Part shown: positions 1 to 9,522 of the stretch, piece after piece
Position numbering within the stretch: the stretch's first letter is position 1
Layout of the letters: the number at the start of each line of letters is the position of its first letter
NCBI GenBank assembly: GCA_004843345.1
Contig: CP039460.1
Location: 628,921-692,920 of the forward strand
Reading direction: 5' to 3'
From: Acetobacteraceae bacterium
GTDB lineage: Bacteria > Pseudomonadota > Alphaproteobacteria > Acetobacterales > Acetobacteraceae
Length of the DNA stretch: 64,000 nucleotides
Notes under the pieces: generated by a model
Told to the model about the DNA's origin: nothing
Seen by the model: only the letters and a program-made list of their open reading frames with translations
Databases searched by the model: none
Position numbers and translations under genes: made by a program

Positions 1-586
1 CTAAATCCTCTTTAAGCCATGACAGACGGTTCTTCCGGTAAAGGCGATTCATCAGCTCCAAATAAACCAAACGCAGATGCGTCACATCGGCAACCGCATA
101 ACGCTTTTGCGCATCGGATAAAGGCCTTTTCGACCAGTCTGTAAAGCGGTGGCTTTTATCAATTTTGCCCTTTGTCAAAGAGGAAACCAGCGCATCATAG
201 CCAATCTGATCCCCTAATCCTTCAGCCCGTGCCGCTAATTGCGTATCAAAGACATTTTTAGGCAAAGCACCGAACAAATGAAAAAAGATTTCTAAATCCT
301 GCCGTGCCGCATGAAAAACTTTCAAGCAAGCCTCATTGGCCAGCAATGCGCCAAGAGGCGCTAAATCCAGTTCTGGCACACATGCATCAATCAGTGCTGT
401 TTCTGACTCAAGCCCAACCTGCACAAGACAAAGCTGTGGCCAATAAGTCTTTTCACGGACGAATTCTGTATCCACTGTAATAAAGGATTCCTGCGCCGCT
501 TTAGCGCAAAATTGGGCAAGTTCTTCCACTTTTGTGATATAGCGGACAGGATTGGATAAGACAGAAATCGTTTTTATCCTCGACAA
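1..586 (-). CDS. rnd: ribonuclease D (3' part cut by the window edge)
   Basis: This is a 3'-5' exoribonuclease of the DEDD superfamily that trims stable RNA precursors in the cytoplasm. The visible N-terminal part has motif I (VDTEFVREKTYW), motif II (FHAARQDLE) and motif III (RYAVADVTHL), in the order and spacing of RNase D. The frame stays open to base 1, so the HRDC-containing C-terminal part lies outside the window. The start is uncertain. A TTG at 586 gives a normal RNase D N-terminus, but no good Shine-Dalgarno or ATG is present. It follows trxA on the same strand and is separated from it by a small hairpin. Family assignment is firm; the exact start is not. Confidence 0.85.
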   Translation of the reverse strand, partial: MSRIKTISVLSNPVRYITKVEELAQFCAKAAQESFITVDTEFVREKTYWPQLCLVQVGLESETALIDACVPELDLAPLGALLANEACLKVFHAARQDLEIFFHLFGALPKNVFDTQLAARAEGLGDQIGYDALVSSLTKGKIDKSHRFTDWSKRPLSDAQKRYAVADVTHLRLVYLELMNRLYRKNRLSWLKEDL

Positions 587-596
587 AAGGCAACAA

Positions 597-616
597 GGCT
601 GAGAAAAACCTCAGCC
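597..616 (-). terminator. weak terminator-like hairpin after trxA
   Basis: GGCTGAG at 597-603 pairs with CTCAGCC at 610-616 around a short A-rich loop, between the trxA stop and the rnd start. On the minus strand the tract after the stem is only moderately T-rich, so termination may be partial. Confidence 0.5.
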
Positions 617-635
617 TCAAGATACAGAAGCGTGC

Positions 636-968
636 TTACGCTTCGAGATGTGGTTTAATCAAAGCGGACAGCTGGGATTTTCCAAGTGCGCCCACCTGAC
701 GTTCAACAATCTCTCCATTTTTAAACAGCAACAAAGTCGGAATGCTTCGCACCGCATATTTTGTTGGGGTTTCTAACTCATTTTCAATATTGATTTTTGC
801 AATTTTCAACTTGCCTTCAAATTCCTTGGCAATTTCTTCCAAAACAGGGGAAAGCATTTTGCAAGGCCCACACCATTCTGCCCAAAAATCAACCAAAACA
901 GGGATCTCTGATTTTAAAACATGTTTTTCAAAAGCGGCATCTGAGACATTTAGAAGGTTGGCGCTCAT
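636..968 (-). CDS. trxA: thioredoxin TrxA
   Basis: This is a 110-residue cytoplasmic thioredoxin, a general protein disulfide reductase recycled by thioredoxin reductase. The active site WCGPC is at about residues 32-36, inside the conserved FWAEWCGPCK block, and the cis-proline segment RSIPTLLLFKNGE follows. I chose the ATG at 968 because it gives the standard thioredoxin length and has a GGAGAGAG ribosome site. A longer frame to 1037 only adds non-thioredoxin residues. It lies directly downstream of addA, an arrangement common in Alphaproteobacteria. Confidence 0.96.
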   Translation of the reverse strand: MSANLLNVSDAAFEKHVLKSEIPVLVDFWAEWCGPCKMLSPVLEEIAKEFEGKLKIAKINIENELETPTKYAVRSIPTLLLFKNGEIVERQVGALGKSQLSALIKPHLEA

Positions 969-1097
969 TTTTCTCTCTCCATTTGGTGTTCTTAGGATTT
1001 TTCTTTTTACGCTTCCCTGACTGTTCCGCCAAGGCATTCTGTGAAAACTCCCATATCAAGAAAGATGTGAATGTTTTCAAGAAAATCAAGCGCCCAT

Positions 1098-4000
1098 TTA
1101 AGAATTCTCTTCTTTCACGCCTTGTTTTGCAGACCATTCCCGTAAGATTTTACTTAAATCCTGCTCATTCAATTCAGTAACCTCCAACGTTTCTGTCCAA
1201 ATTAAATAGGCTTTAAGAGGCAAATCTAGATAAATCTCTTTCAAAAGCTGCGCATATAGCGCCATCTGTAAGCGATAGGCTGGTGAGCGCTCTCCAATAA
1301 ACTTGCTGCCTGTTTTATAATCGGCGAGATAAATGCCTTTTTCTGTAATATTCAAACGGTCCACAATCCCGTTGACGACTTGCCCAGAGGCAATCCCCGT
1401 CAAAGGCTGCTCGGCACGGCTTCCTTTTTCAAAAAGTGGTGCAAGAACAGGTTTTTGCAAAAGCACATTAAGATCACTGGCAATTTTTTTCTTATCCTGT
1501 ACTATCCATTCTTTGGCATTTCTATCCAACCAGCCTTGCGCTACAAAAACACGCTTATCTGCGTCAATTTCTGGTAAAAATTCCAAAAGCCGATGAATAA
1601 TTTTTCCCTTTTGCGCCGCACGCTGTTTGCGTGAAGGCAAAGCAGGCTTTGCAGGCGCAAGGGGAGAGCTTGCGGAAGGTAAATCCTCCAAAGCACCATC
1701 TTCTGACTGACTTGGACGGAGCGGACGGGCAAGCCTGTCTTCTTTCTTTGGCATCACAGCCTGCCAGCCCTGCGCCTTTCCAACCCAATCTGGCATTGGA
1801 GCAACCGCCTTCTCTATAATTTCTTTCTGTTTTCCTAGTCTTTCAGGGCAATCTCCCTTTGACTCGATGCGCAAAAATTTCTCTTTTTGCTCGACCTGAA
1901 CGGGCAATTGGAGATGAGAGGGGCAATCTTCATAAGAAAATTCCTCAAATGAAAATTCAGGCTGATTTTTCATCTTCTCCAGCGTTTTTTTGGCTTCCTC
2001 CACCCAAGCAGGCTGATCTTTAGAATTTGTCCAACCCGCAATAATCAGCCAATCGGCAGGACGGGTCGCCGCAACATAAAAAAGGCGGTTTTCCTCTTCT
2101 TCCAGTGCATCCTGACGCACCTTCTGTTGAGCCGCATAATCTGTAGGCAACTTAGCCCCCCCCCATGCATCAAGCGGTAATTTTCCTTTTGAATCGTCTT
2201 TTTTAATTGGAAGCCAATAAAAACCCTTTGGCTGCAGAGCTTTTCCCTTTTTACACAAAACAATCACCAAAGGCGCTTGCAAACCCTTTGCGCCATGCAC
2301 TGTCATAAAACGAACCGCATTTTCGCCATCACCAGCCTGACGCTTCATTGTCGTTTCATTTTCTGCCATCCAGGACACAAACCCCTGCAAAGAAGGCGGA
2401 AAGAGGGATTCATATTCCAACGCTACTTCTAACAAATGATCAAGAGGCTCTTCCGTTTCCTTCCCAAAACGGGAAATCATTTTTGCCCTACCGCCATATG
2501 CCCCTAATGCTTGGGAAAGAATTTGAAATGGCGTGTCATAATCCACCCGCTTGAGAAGGCCTGCGAACATTTCATAGGCCTTTTGCCATTTTGGCTTTTC
2601 AGCAAAGCGTTTTTTTAGCGCTTCCCAAAGGCCTGTAAGGGGCATTTTTGCCGTTTTTAAAAGCGCCTTACCTTCAACATCTTTAAGGCGCAATTCAATA
2701 AGGTCTTCATCTTTCAATCCTCCCAGCGGAGACGTCAAAAAGCAAGCAAACGCAAAATCATCACTTGGTAAAAGCAAAGCCTCACAAAGCTTCATCATAT
2801 CAATCAGCTGAGGCGTCTCAATAAGCTTGCTCCCAATACAATTTACAATTGGAATACCCATTTTTTTCAAACGGCTCATCAGCCCCTTTGGCAAGTGACT
2901 CCGTTTTTGAACCAAAATCAGAACATCTTTATAGTCTAAATGAGGCTGTTTTCTTTCCGCATTCGTCCTCTTCCTAAAATGTGATTGAAGAACATCACAG
3001 AGCCTCTTTTCTAAAAGTCTCGCCGATGTCTCTGGCGCTTTATGAACGTCTTCTTCTTCAACCGCTGGCACTTCAATGGCAGGCCAGACCTCCACCCGTC
3101 CCCAGCTTTCTTTTCGGGCAGAAAAATGCTCTGGAAAAATATTCGAATCTTCCGAGACGCCTTTCGCCATTTTTCCCTGAAAATGCGTATTGACGAAGGA
3201 CAAAACAGGTTTAGTTGTCCGAAAAGAGACATTCAAAGCAACATTCTCAGCCCATTTAGCCTTTGCGTCCTTTACGACCTTTGCATATTCTGCCTGTGTT
3301 TTTGCAAATTCCTTTGGCTGTGCCCCTTGGAAACCATAAATTGACTGTTTCCGGTCTCCCACCGCAAAAATCGTTCGATGGATGTGCGTTTCATCCTCTT
3401 TTTGCACAAAAAATTCTGATGTCAGCGCTTTAATAATTTTCCATTGAATCAGAGCATTATCCTGCACCTCATCGAGCAAAAGATGATTTAAACCGCCATC
3501 TAACTTATAGCGTACCCATGCAACATCCATATTTTCGAGAAGGGTTTTTGTGCGCCTAATCAAATCATCATAGTCGAGTTGACCTGCAAAATGCTTCTGC
3601 CTATCGAGCGTTAAAAGCCCCCCTCTTGAAAGCGTCAAAAAAGCTGCGCCAAACTCTGCGAGGGCGAGCTTATCCTGCACTTCTTTAAGTTTTTCTAAAC
3701 GCTCTGCTTCATCTTTTAAAAGTCCCTCCAAAGCAGGCGCTTTTTTTACCTCATCCACTTTAGATAATTTTTTTCGTGGATCTCCCTGTGTAGTAAAAAA
3801 GAAAGTTTTCCACGTCTCAATGTCTCTTTCCGCAACTGGCTTTAAAAGCCATGTAAGCATTTCGGGACGATTTTTATCAATAGCGCCAACAATTTTCAGC
3901 GTCTCAATCCATTCTGCCTCATGAGGCACACTGCGCCACTTTTCCTTCCAGTTTTCATCCTCTTCTGAAAGATCCAAAGCTTGGAAATAAAGCTTTTTAC

Positions 4001-4751
4001 AATAATCAAAAATCTCTTTCGGTTTTGGTTCTGGCTCTAAATTTTGCTCATCCGTTTGTCCTTGCTTTTGTTGCGGATTCCATAACGTAAATTCTTCCTG
4101 CTCTCCTGCCAATGCCTCTGTCATGCCAATCAAAGAGATGCTTTTTTGATCTGCCGGCGGAGTAAAAAGGATCTGGGGTGACAAGACATCAATGGCTTCT
4201 TTCTGCTCTGGCAAAACCACATCTATCCCTTTTTCTAAAAAAGATCGTTTTTCCTGATCGTCAATCAAAGAGAAATTAGGGTCTGTTGCCGCTTCTAACG
4301 GAAATCGGCGCAACAAGGATTCACAAAAAGCATGGATTGTTTCAATCCTGACCCCAATCGGACTTTCTAAGACTTTACATAACAAATCCCGTGCATCTGA
4401 AAGAATTTGCTTATTCTCAACAGGCACTTCGAGTGCTTCCAACGCTTGCAAAAGCGCCTCATCTGAAAGTCCAAACCATTCTGCCAATTTAGAACGCAAA
4501 CGGTTTTGCATCTCGGCTGCTGCTGCTTTGGTATAAGTCAAACACAAAATCGTAGAAGGATCTGCCCCAGCAATCATTTCCCCTGCTTTCTCTGGGTGAG
4601 GCTGTGGCAGCATCAGACGCAGGAGGCGGTCAATCAGGAGTTTTGTTTTGCCAGAACCTGCGGAGGCGGCCACAAAAGCAGAGACATTTGGGTCAGAAGC
4701 TCTGGCCTGTGCATGGCTGGCTTGCACGATAATTTCTAAATTTTCTGTCAT
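1098..4751 (-). CDS. addA: AddA helicase-nuclease subunit
   Basis: This is the ATP-dependent helicase and nuclease subunit of the AddAB complex, which resects double-strand breaks before RecA loading and destroys linear DNA. The protein has 1217 residues. Walker A (ASAGSGKT) is at residues 29-36, a UvrD-type DEVQD box sits near the middle, QSIYGFQGA and the VHGAKGLQ motif follow, and a C-terminal RecB-like nuclease motif LADYKTG lies near residue 1150. The ATG at 4751, four bases past the addB stop, is preferred over an upstream GTG at 4775 because GGTGAA precedes it and the genes would then be tightly coupled. Both motor and nuclease motifs look intact. Confidence 0.95.
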   Translation of the reverse strand: MTENLEIIVQASHAQARASDPNVSAFVAASAGSGKTKLLIDRLLRLMLPQPHPEKAGEMIAGADPSTILCLTYTKAAAAEMQNRLRSKLAEWFGLSDEALLQALEALEVPVENKQILSDARDLLCKVLESPIGVRIETIHAFCESLLRRFPLEAATDPNFSLIDDQEKRSFLEKGIDVVLPEQKEAIDVLSPQILFTPPADQKSISLIGMTEALAGEQEEFTLWNPQQKQGQTDEQNLEPEPKPKEIFDYCKKLYFQALDLSEEDENWKEKWRSVPHEAEWIETLKIVGAIDKNRPEMLTWLLKPVAERDIETWKTFFFTTQGDPRKKLSKVDEVKKAPALEGLLKDEAERLEKLKEVQDKLALAEFGAAFLTLSRGGLLTLDRQKHFAGQLDYDDLIRRTKTLLENMDVAWVRYKLDGGLNHLLLDEVQDNALIQWKIIKALTSEFFVQKEDETHIHRTIFAVGDRKQSIYGFQGAQPKEFAKTQAEYAKVVKDAKAKWAENVALNVSFRTTKPVLSFVNTHFQGKMAKGVSEDSNIFPEHFSARKESWGRVEVWPAIEVPAVEEEDVHKAPETSARLLEKRLCDVLQSHFRKRTNAERKQPHLDYKDVLILVQKRSHLPKGLMSRLKKMGIPIVNCIGSKLIETPQLIDMMKLCEALLLPSDDFAFACFLTSPLGGLKDEDLIELRLKDVEGKALLKTAKMPLTGLWEALKKRFAEKPKWQKAYEMFAGLLKRVDYDTPFQILSQALGAYGGRAKMISRFGKETEEPLDHLLEVALEYESLFPPSLQGFVSWMAENETTMKRQAGDGENAVRFMTVHGAKGLQAPLVIVLCKKGKALQPKGFYWLPIKKDDSKGKLPLDAWGGAKLPTDYAAQQKVRQDALEEEENRLFYVAATRPADWLIIAGWTNSKDQPAWVEEAKKTLEKMKNQPEFSFEEFSYEDCPSHLQLPVQVEQKEKFLRIESKGDCPERLGKQKEIIEKAVAPMPDWVGKAQGWQAVMPKKEDRLARPLRPSQSEDGALEDLPSASSPLAPAKPALPSRKQRAAQKGKIIHRLLEFLPEIDADKRVFVAQGWLDRNAKEWIVQDKKKIASDLNVLLQKPVLAPLFEKGSRAEQPLTGIASGQVVNGIVDRLNITEKGIYLADYKTGSKFIGERSPAYRLQMALYAQLLKEIYLDLPLKAYLIWTETLEVTELNEQDLSKILREWSAKQGVKEENS

Positions 4752-4755
4752 TTTT

Positions 4756-7700
4756 TCACCGCCATTCACAAACACGCTCTAAAACAGGATAGGGATCATA
4801 CGGCCCCGTTCCCATTCTGACCTCATAGGGCGTCTCTGGGGAATCATATTGTTCAATTTCAGCACGCAGTTTTTCGAGAATTTTCGACATTGCGTGTCGT
4901 ATTTCTTCACCTTGTTCTTTGCCTGTTTCGGGAACTTTTTTTGACAAAGAGAAAAGGGACTCTTTTTGTTCTTTATCCTTCCCGCTTCCCTTCAAGCGCC
5001 AATAAATCAAATTCTCAATCTCAAAAGCGCTTAGACCCTCAAAACCGCCTCTTTCCAAAACAGCGCCTTCAAGTAAGAGTTGTGGCTTCCGTCCTTCCAA
5101 AACATCCTTAGCTTTTGGCAAAGACCCTGTTTTATAATCAAAGATAATGGCTTTTTTTCCGTTTTCGGTACGGACAAGATCTAATCTGTCCGCTTTGCCC
5201 ACCAATTTAAAATCAATTTCTTTAAAATGGTAGGAAAGCAATATTTCTGTAAAAACTTGCTCACGCCCTTCTGCAAAAGACTGCTCCTCACTTTCCACGA
5301 AAAGCGCTGCAATCTCTTTGAGTCTCGGCATCCACCAAAGTTTCAAACGTGTTCGATGAGTCTTTTTTTCAATAAGATTTGCAAAAATCCCTTTGAGTTT
5401 TTCAAAATTCTCTTCCTTTGAGGGGCTCTGAAGCGAGGTCTCCGATCTCTCAAAAAAAAGTTGCAATCCTCTATGCACCAAATCGCCGAAATCACTTACT
5501 TCCTTTTCCTCTCCCAACCCTGAAAGTGGCGAGAGCTGTAAAATATATTTCGCATAAATGGCGTAAGGCGATGCGTATAAATTCTCAATAGCGGTCACCG
5601 CAAGCGAGCGGGGACGAAATACGACAGGCGGTCTTGGTTTGGGCGCTTTTGCTGGTTCTGACTTCTCCACACCATCAAGTGCCTTCGCCCAAGCCAAACT
5701 TTTAAAAAGCGGGAAATTCTTTCCCTTTCCCATCAAAGCCTGTGCCCGAACCAACCAAGAAGCAGCTATTTCAGGTTTTTCCGCATTACTTAACGAACGT
5801 GAGAAAATCACCCGCCCTGTTCCACAGGCAAAAACCTGAAAATCCTGTGCAAAAGCGCCCAAACGCCGCTCTGGCAAAAAGAGTCCCCCAACCTTACGCA
5901 TTAAACGGGACATCCAAGGACCGCAATCGGCCACAGGCGGCCAAGTTCCCTCATTCAATCCACCCAAAATCAGCGTATCAAAATCCAATAATCTGGCTTC
6001 TAAAATCCCTAAAATAAAGACTCTCGGATGAGACACTTCTTCCCCGTTAAGATAATTTCTTAATCCCGTAATCGAAATGCCCCGCATGGTTTCGGCCAAA
6101 AAACCGCCAAACTCTTGTAAAGGCTGATCTGGTAAATCCTCACATATCTCTCGCAGCTCACTCAAATGCTCCGAAAGACGCCGACCATCTTCCCCGTGCC
6201 AGAGACGGTAATGACGGCCATAACGATCCTCTTTGCTTTCTTCGAGATTCTCAGGAGTCAGAGAGAGATTTTCTGCTGTTTCAATCAATGCATCTAACAA
6301 GGCCTTAACCGCTACCGCCTCTTTTTCATGCGCCTCAAAAATCTTTTTGAGAGGCGCAAAAGCCGTTTCCAGCGCTTCCAGTAAAATTTCAAGCTCATGT
6401 TTCTGGCCAACCGTTAATTTTTTTGAATTTAACGACTGAATTTTAGCCCGAAAGCCTGCTAGTCCGCCTTCAATCGGCGAACCTCTTAAAATCTTAAGCT
6501 CCAATAAACGTGTCAGAGAAAGGCAACGCACCCTCTCAATCCCTAAAGACGTCAAAGGATGTTTCAACAGGGCTAACAGCGCCACAGGCTCAAACTTTGT
6601 ACAGGCAGCCTCCACCACAAGGCGCAAAAAAACGGCTGAAGGCGTTTCAGCCAACGTCGCCCCCGCACTATCATCCGCATTGATGCCAAAACGTTTTAAG
6701 GCCGCATTCACCCGCAACGCCAAAGAACGGTCAGGAGTAATCAAAGCCGCTGTTTTAGAGGGCGTTTCCACCGCATCCCGAAGCGCTAGCGCAATCGCTC
6801 TGGCCTCCTCCTGCGGTTCTTCCGCCTCAATCAGATACACATTTTCAGGCGCTTTCTCAGGGGCTGGAATCCGGCCTTCTTCTCCCATTCTTGTCCCCAT
6901 CTGCATCTTGTGGGAAAAAGCTTTTCGCCAGAAAGTTTCTCTCGTGACATTTTCTAATTCTGCCGAGGAAAGTTCCGTGCCGTCTTTATTCGCCAAAGGT
7001 AAATCCCACGGCTCAATCTCTTCTCTTGAAAGATTCATTCTTTCACACAGATCTTTAAATAAAAATTGAGGGTGAGACTGGGGAAGATACGCCCAAATTT
7101 CTGCAGACAAACCTGTATCCACCCCCCGCAGAACCACCCTTCCACTTTCAAGACGGGCCACTTTAGCTAGAAAATTCCCAATCCCTGTTGAACCATCGAC
7201 AAAACCAACCGCCCAAACACGTCCTTTAGGCGGATATTTTTCAAAATCCTCTGCAAGAATTTTAAGAATTTCCACTTCGCGCGCAATGGGATCTATCGCC
7301 TTTTCTTGGTTCTTTAAAATCTCCGGCCAAGCCTTGGTGACAATCTCTAGAAATCTGGCAATCTGTTCCCAGTGCTTGGAAAGGTCTGTACGCTCTTCCT
7401 GCGCCTTTTGAACGGCTTCCAGCAAAGACACCTCAGCCCTGTCGGCCTCATCAATCAATTCGCCCAAACTGCGTGCCAATGCCCAAAGATTTTTAGCGGA
7501 AGGCGTAGATTCCTTACTTGTTTCCTGAAAAAGTTTCACCAAGCGAGAAAGAACTGCCGTCCGCCGAAAAGGCGAAATCGCAGGTGGAAGATTCACAAGC
7601 AGGTTAAGCGCAGCAATCGGCGCTCTTTCCTCTAAATCCCCAATCACCGCAATACGGGGGAGCAAAATCGCCTTCCCGTCTAAAACCCGTAAAAAAGCCT

Positions 7701-7857
7701 CACTTAAGTGCCGTCCTGCTCTGCGCCCTGGGACTAAAATCATTCCCTCATCAGAGGCATAATTCTCAAGCCTGCTTTTTCCCTTCCCTTCCGCAAGCCA
7801 TGCTCTGGCGATTGTTTCAAAAAAAGAGGCCTGTAAAGGAAGGGAATGAAGGGACAT
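4756..7857 (-). CDS. addB: AddB double-strand break repair subunit
   Basis: This is the partner of AddA, a 1033-residue inactivated-helicase and nuclease subunit that contributes the second nuclease and Chi-like recognition. Recognisable blocks are the N-terminal VPGRRAGRHL segment, the central LILGGLNEGTWPP block followed by a DCGPWMSRLMRKVGG-like stretch, and the C-terminal nuclease motif IIFDYKTGSLPKAKD near residue 930. Length and domain order fit alphaproteobacterial AddB. The gene is the upstream member of the addB-addA pair, which have a 4-base gap. Upstream on the same strand is a restriction-modification pair rather than the phosphotransferase and nucleotidyltransferase genes often seen here. 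Confidence 0.93.
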   Translation of the reverse strand: MSLHSLPLQASFFETIARAWLAEGKGKSRLENYASDEGMILVPGRRAGRHLSEAFLRVLDGKAILLPRIAVIGDLEERAPIAALNLLVNLPPAISPFRRTAVLSRLVKLFQETSKESTPSAKNLWALARSLGELIDEADRAEVSLLEAVQKAQEERTDLSKHWEQIARFLEIVTKAWPEILKNQEKAIDPIAREVEILKILAEDFEKYPPKGRVWAVGFVDGSTGIGNFLAKVARLESGRVVLRGVDTGLSAEIWAYLPQSHPQFLFKDLCERMNLSREEIEPWDLPLANKDGTELSSAELENVTRETFWRKAFSHKMQMGTRMGEEGRIPAPEKAPENVYLIEAEEPQEEARAIALALRDAVETPSKTAALITPDRSLALRVNAALKRFGINADDSAGATLAETPSAVFLRLVVEAACTKFEPVALLALLKHPLTSLGIERVRCLSLTRLLELKILRGSPIEGGLAGFRAKIQSLNSKKLTVGQKHELEILLEALETAFAPLKKIFEAHEKEAVAVKALLDALIETAENLSLTPENLEESKEDRYGRHYRLWHGEDGRRLSEHLSELREICEDLPDQPLQEFGGFLAETMRGISITGLRNYLNGEEVSHPRVFILGILEARLLDFDTLILGGLNEGTWPPVADCGPWMSRLMRKVGGLFLPERRLGAFAQDFQVFACGTGRVIFSRSLSNAEKPEIAASWLVRAQALMGKGKNFPLFKSLAWAKALDGVEKSEPAKAPKPRPPVVFRPRSLAVTAIENLYASPYAIYAKYILQLSPLSGLGEEKEVSDFGDLVHRGLQLFFERSETSLQSPSKEENFEKLKGIFANLIEKKTHRTRLKLWWMPRLKEIAALFVESEEQSFAEGREQVFTEILLSYHFKEIDFKLVGKADRLDLVRTENGKKAIIFDYKTGSLPKAKDVLEGRKPQLLLEGAVLERGGFEGLSAFEIENLIYWRLKGSGKDKEQKESLFSLSKKVPETGKEQGEEIRHAMSKILEKLRAEIEQYDSPETPYEVRMGTGPYDPYPVLERVCEWR

Positions 7858-7961
7858 GCAACAATCTCAAAATGGTTTTGAAAGAAATTCCTTCCTGCAA
7901 ATTACCATCTCAAACTCTTTCTGTCTGCTTGTTTCATTTCTCCTTATTTGCCAGTATATGC

Positions 7962-8468
7962 TCAACCAAGGAGAGATTCTGCTGATGTAGCAATCATAAA
8001 TTCTTTCATTGTGTAGACGCCTATAAGAGAATTGTTATCTCTATTAACCTGTTCTTTTAACCAAGAAAATGCGCCCTTTTTGTAGCCATCTCCATCAATC
8101 AAAATAATAGTAGGCACGCCAATATTTTTAATATTTTCCACCGCAAATGGATATTTCTCATCCACGGAGCCTGCTTTTGACTGCCATTTGCATTCAATAA
8201 TCAAATCATTCGGAAATAAATCTTTATTAATCACCAAAAAATCACAACGGCGATCTGTTCCATAAATAGATGAACCACAATAAATTTCTCTATAAAAACT
8301 CTTTCCTCGAAATGTTGAGCGTCTCTGAAAAATAGATTTCTTCTGATCTTTTCCTTTATTTTCGTAGCCATAATCTATCAAAACATTAGAAACGAAACCT
8401 TCTAACTTTTTTCCTGTAAAGTTTGCCTGAGAACCACTTACACGTCCATGCTTTGGAAGATTTCTCAT
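7962..8468 (-). CDS. PD-(D/E)XK restriction endonuclease of a type II system
   Basis: This 168-residue protein has a clear PD-(D/E)XK nuclease signature: Asp in RRCDFLVI, then about 17 residues later the E-C-K of IIECKWQ, followed by a short C-terminal half (VPTIILIDGDGYKKGA). It is encoded immediately after a DpnA-like adenine methyltransferase. Its ATG overlaps the methyltransferase stop as ATGA (8465-8468), so translation is probably coupled. No independent ribosome site stands out. Together they form a type II restriction-modification system. I do not recognise the precise family, and its specificity should match that of the methyltransferase. It is shorter than DpnII-type GATC nucleases, so it is not a simple DpnII homologue. 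Confidence 0.8.
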   Translation of the reverse strand: MRNLPKHGRVSGSQANFTGKKLEGFVSNVLIDYGYENKGKDQKKSIFQRRSTFRGKSFYREIYCGSSIYGTDRRCDFLVINKDLFPNDLIIECKWQSKAGSVDEKYPFAVENIKNIGVPTIILIDGDGYKKGAFSWLKEQVNRDNNSLIGVYTMKEFMIATSAESLLG

Positions 8469-9502
8469 AACAATCCCCCTAAAACCTCTTCGATCCGCTG
8501 AATGGATAAATCTAAATAGGATTTTTCTAATTCTATCCCAATATATTGGCGGTCTTGTTCAAGGGCAGCGACACCTGTTGTGCCTGATCCACTGAACGGA
8601 TCTAAAACGACATCCCCTTTATTCGAAGACGCTGCGACAATACGCCTTAAAAGGTCCAAGGGCTTTTGTGTTGGATGTTTCCCGAAAGTCTTTTCTTTCG
8701 ATCCCGGAACAGGGATAGACCAAACAGAACGCATCTGCTTATTAGGTTTTTTCAAACTATCTTTTGGAAAATGACCGTTCTTCATCTCCTGATAGTTAAA
8801 AGTATGTTTTTCTTTTCCCTGTTTGCGTGCCCAAATCAAACTTTCATGGCTGGCCGTAAAACAACGGCAGGAAAGATTAGGCGCACCATTAGGCTTATAC
8901 CAAGAAATCTCATTGACAATCGGCATGCCAAGCCGCTGCAACGCATAGCCACATTGATAAATCGAATGATATGTACCCGAAATCCAAAAAGAACCGCCTG
9001 GCTTTAAAACACGCTCAATGGCTTTAATCCAAGAAAGATGAAAGTTAAAATCAGCTTCAATCCCTTTGGATTGATCCCAGTCCCCTTTATGAACCTCTGC
9101 ACGTTTGCCATTTTTAACGGTGAATCCACCGTTTGAAAGATTATAAGGCGGATCGGCAAAAACCAAATCAACGGAATTGGCATCTAGACGCTCCAACAGC
9201 TCCAGACAATCGCCCAGATATAATCTTACCGTTTCAGAGGTATAATATGGCTCTTGGCTCTTGGCTCTTGGCTCTTGGCTCTTGGCTCTTGGCTCTTGGC
9301 TCTTGGCTCTTGGCTCTTGGCTCTTGGCTCTTGGCTCTTGGCTCTTGGCTCTTGGCTCTTGGCTCTTGGCTCTTGGCTCTTGGCTCTTGGCTCTTGGCTC
9401 TTGGCTCTTGGCTCTTGGCTCTTGGCTCTTGGCTCTTGGCTCTTGGCTCTTGGCTCTTGGCTCTTGGCTCTTGGCTCTTGGCTCTTGGCTAAAGTGAATC
9501 AT
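8465..9502 (-). CDS. phase-variable DpnA-like N6-adenine DNA methyltransferase
   Basis: This is a beta-class DNA adenine methyltransferase. The catalytic DPPYNLSNGG motif comes first, followed by KGDWD, WISGTYHSIY, PNLSCRCFTASHE and GKHPTQKP, and finally the AdoMet-binding DPFSGSGTTG. The order and wording closely resemble DpnA (M2.DpnII, GATC) from established knowledge, but target specificity is inferred. The N-terminus is unusual: after ATG ATT CAC TTT the frame enters (AGCCAAG)34.6, giving about 11.5 copies of the heptapeptide SQEPRAK. There is no alternative start after the repeat before the catalytic domain. In this sequence the frame is continuous (ON). The other two frames stop within about ten codons of the repeat end. 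It is followed by the overlapping nuclease gene. Confidence 0.92.
   Translation of the reverse strand: MIHFSQEPRAKSQEPRAKSQEPRAKSQEPRAKSQEPRAKSQEPRAKSQEPRAKSQEPRAKSQEPRAKSQEPRAKSQEPRAKSQEPYYTSETVRLYLGDCLELLERLDANSVDLVFADPPYNLSNGGFTVKNGKRAEVHKGDWDQSKGIEADFNFHLSWIKAIERVLKPGGSFWISGTYHSIYQCGYALQRLGMPIVNEISWYKPNGAPNLSCRCFTASHESLIWARKQGKEKHTFNYQEMKNGHFPKDSLKKPNKQMRSVWSIPVPGSKEKTFGKHPTQKPLDLLRRIVAASSNKGDVVLDPFSGSGTTGVAALEQDRQYIGIELEKSYLDLSIQRIEEVLGGLL
9249..9490. repeat. perfect heptanucleotide tandem repeat (contingency repeat)
   Basis: There are 34 complete tandem copies of GGCTCTT on the plus strand (AGCCAAG on the coding minus strand) plus 4 bases, 242 bp in all, with no interruption seen. Seven is not a multiple of three, so each gain or loss of a copy shifts the methyltransferase frame. 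All six frames are open through the array, which creates spurious Leu-Gly-Ser-Trp-Leu-Leu-Ala ORFs on the plus strand. Confidence 0.98.
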
Positions 9503-9522
9503 AAATTTTCTTTATGCAATAG

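Noticed and set aside
4752..4775. Upstream GTG start for addA
   Set aside because: It would overlap addB and adds non-conserved residues; the ATG at 4751 has a better ribosome site.
9249..9490. CRISPR array
   Set aside because: The units are 7 bases and directly adjacent without spacers.
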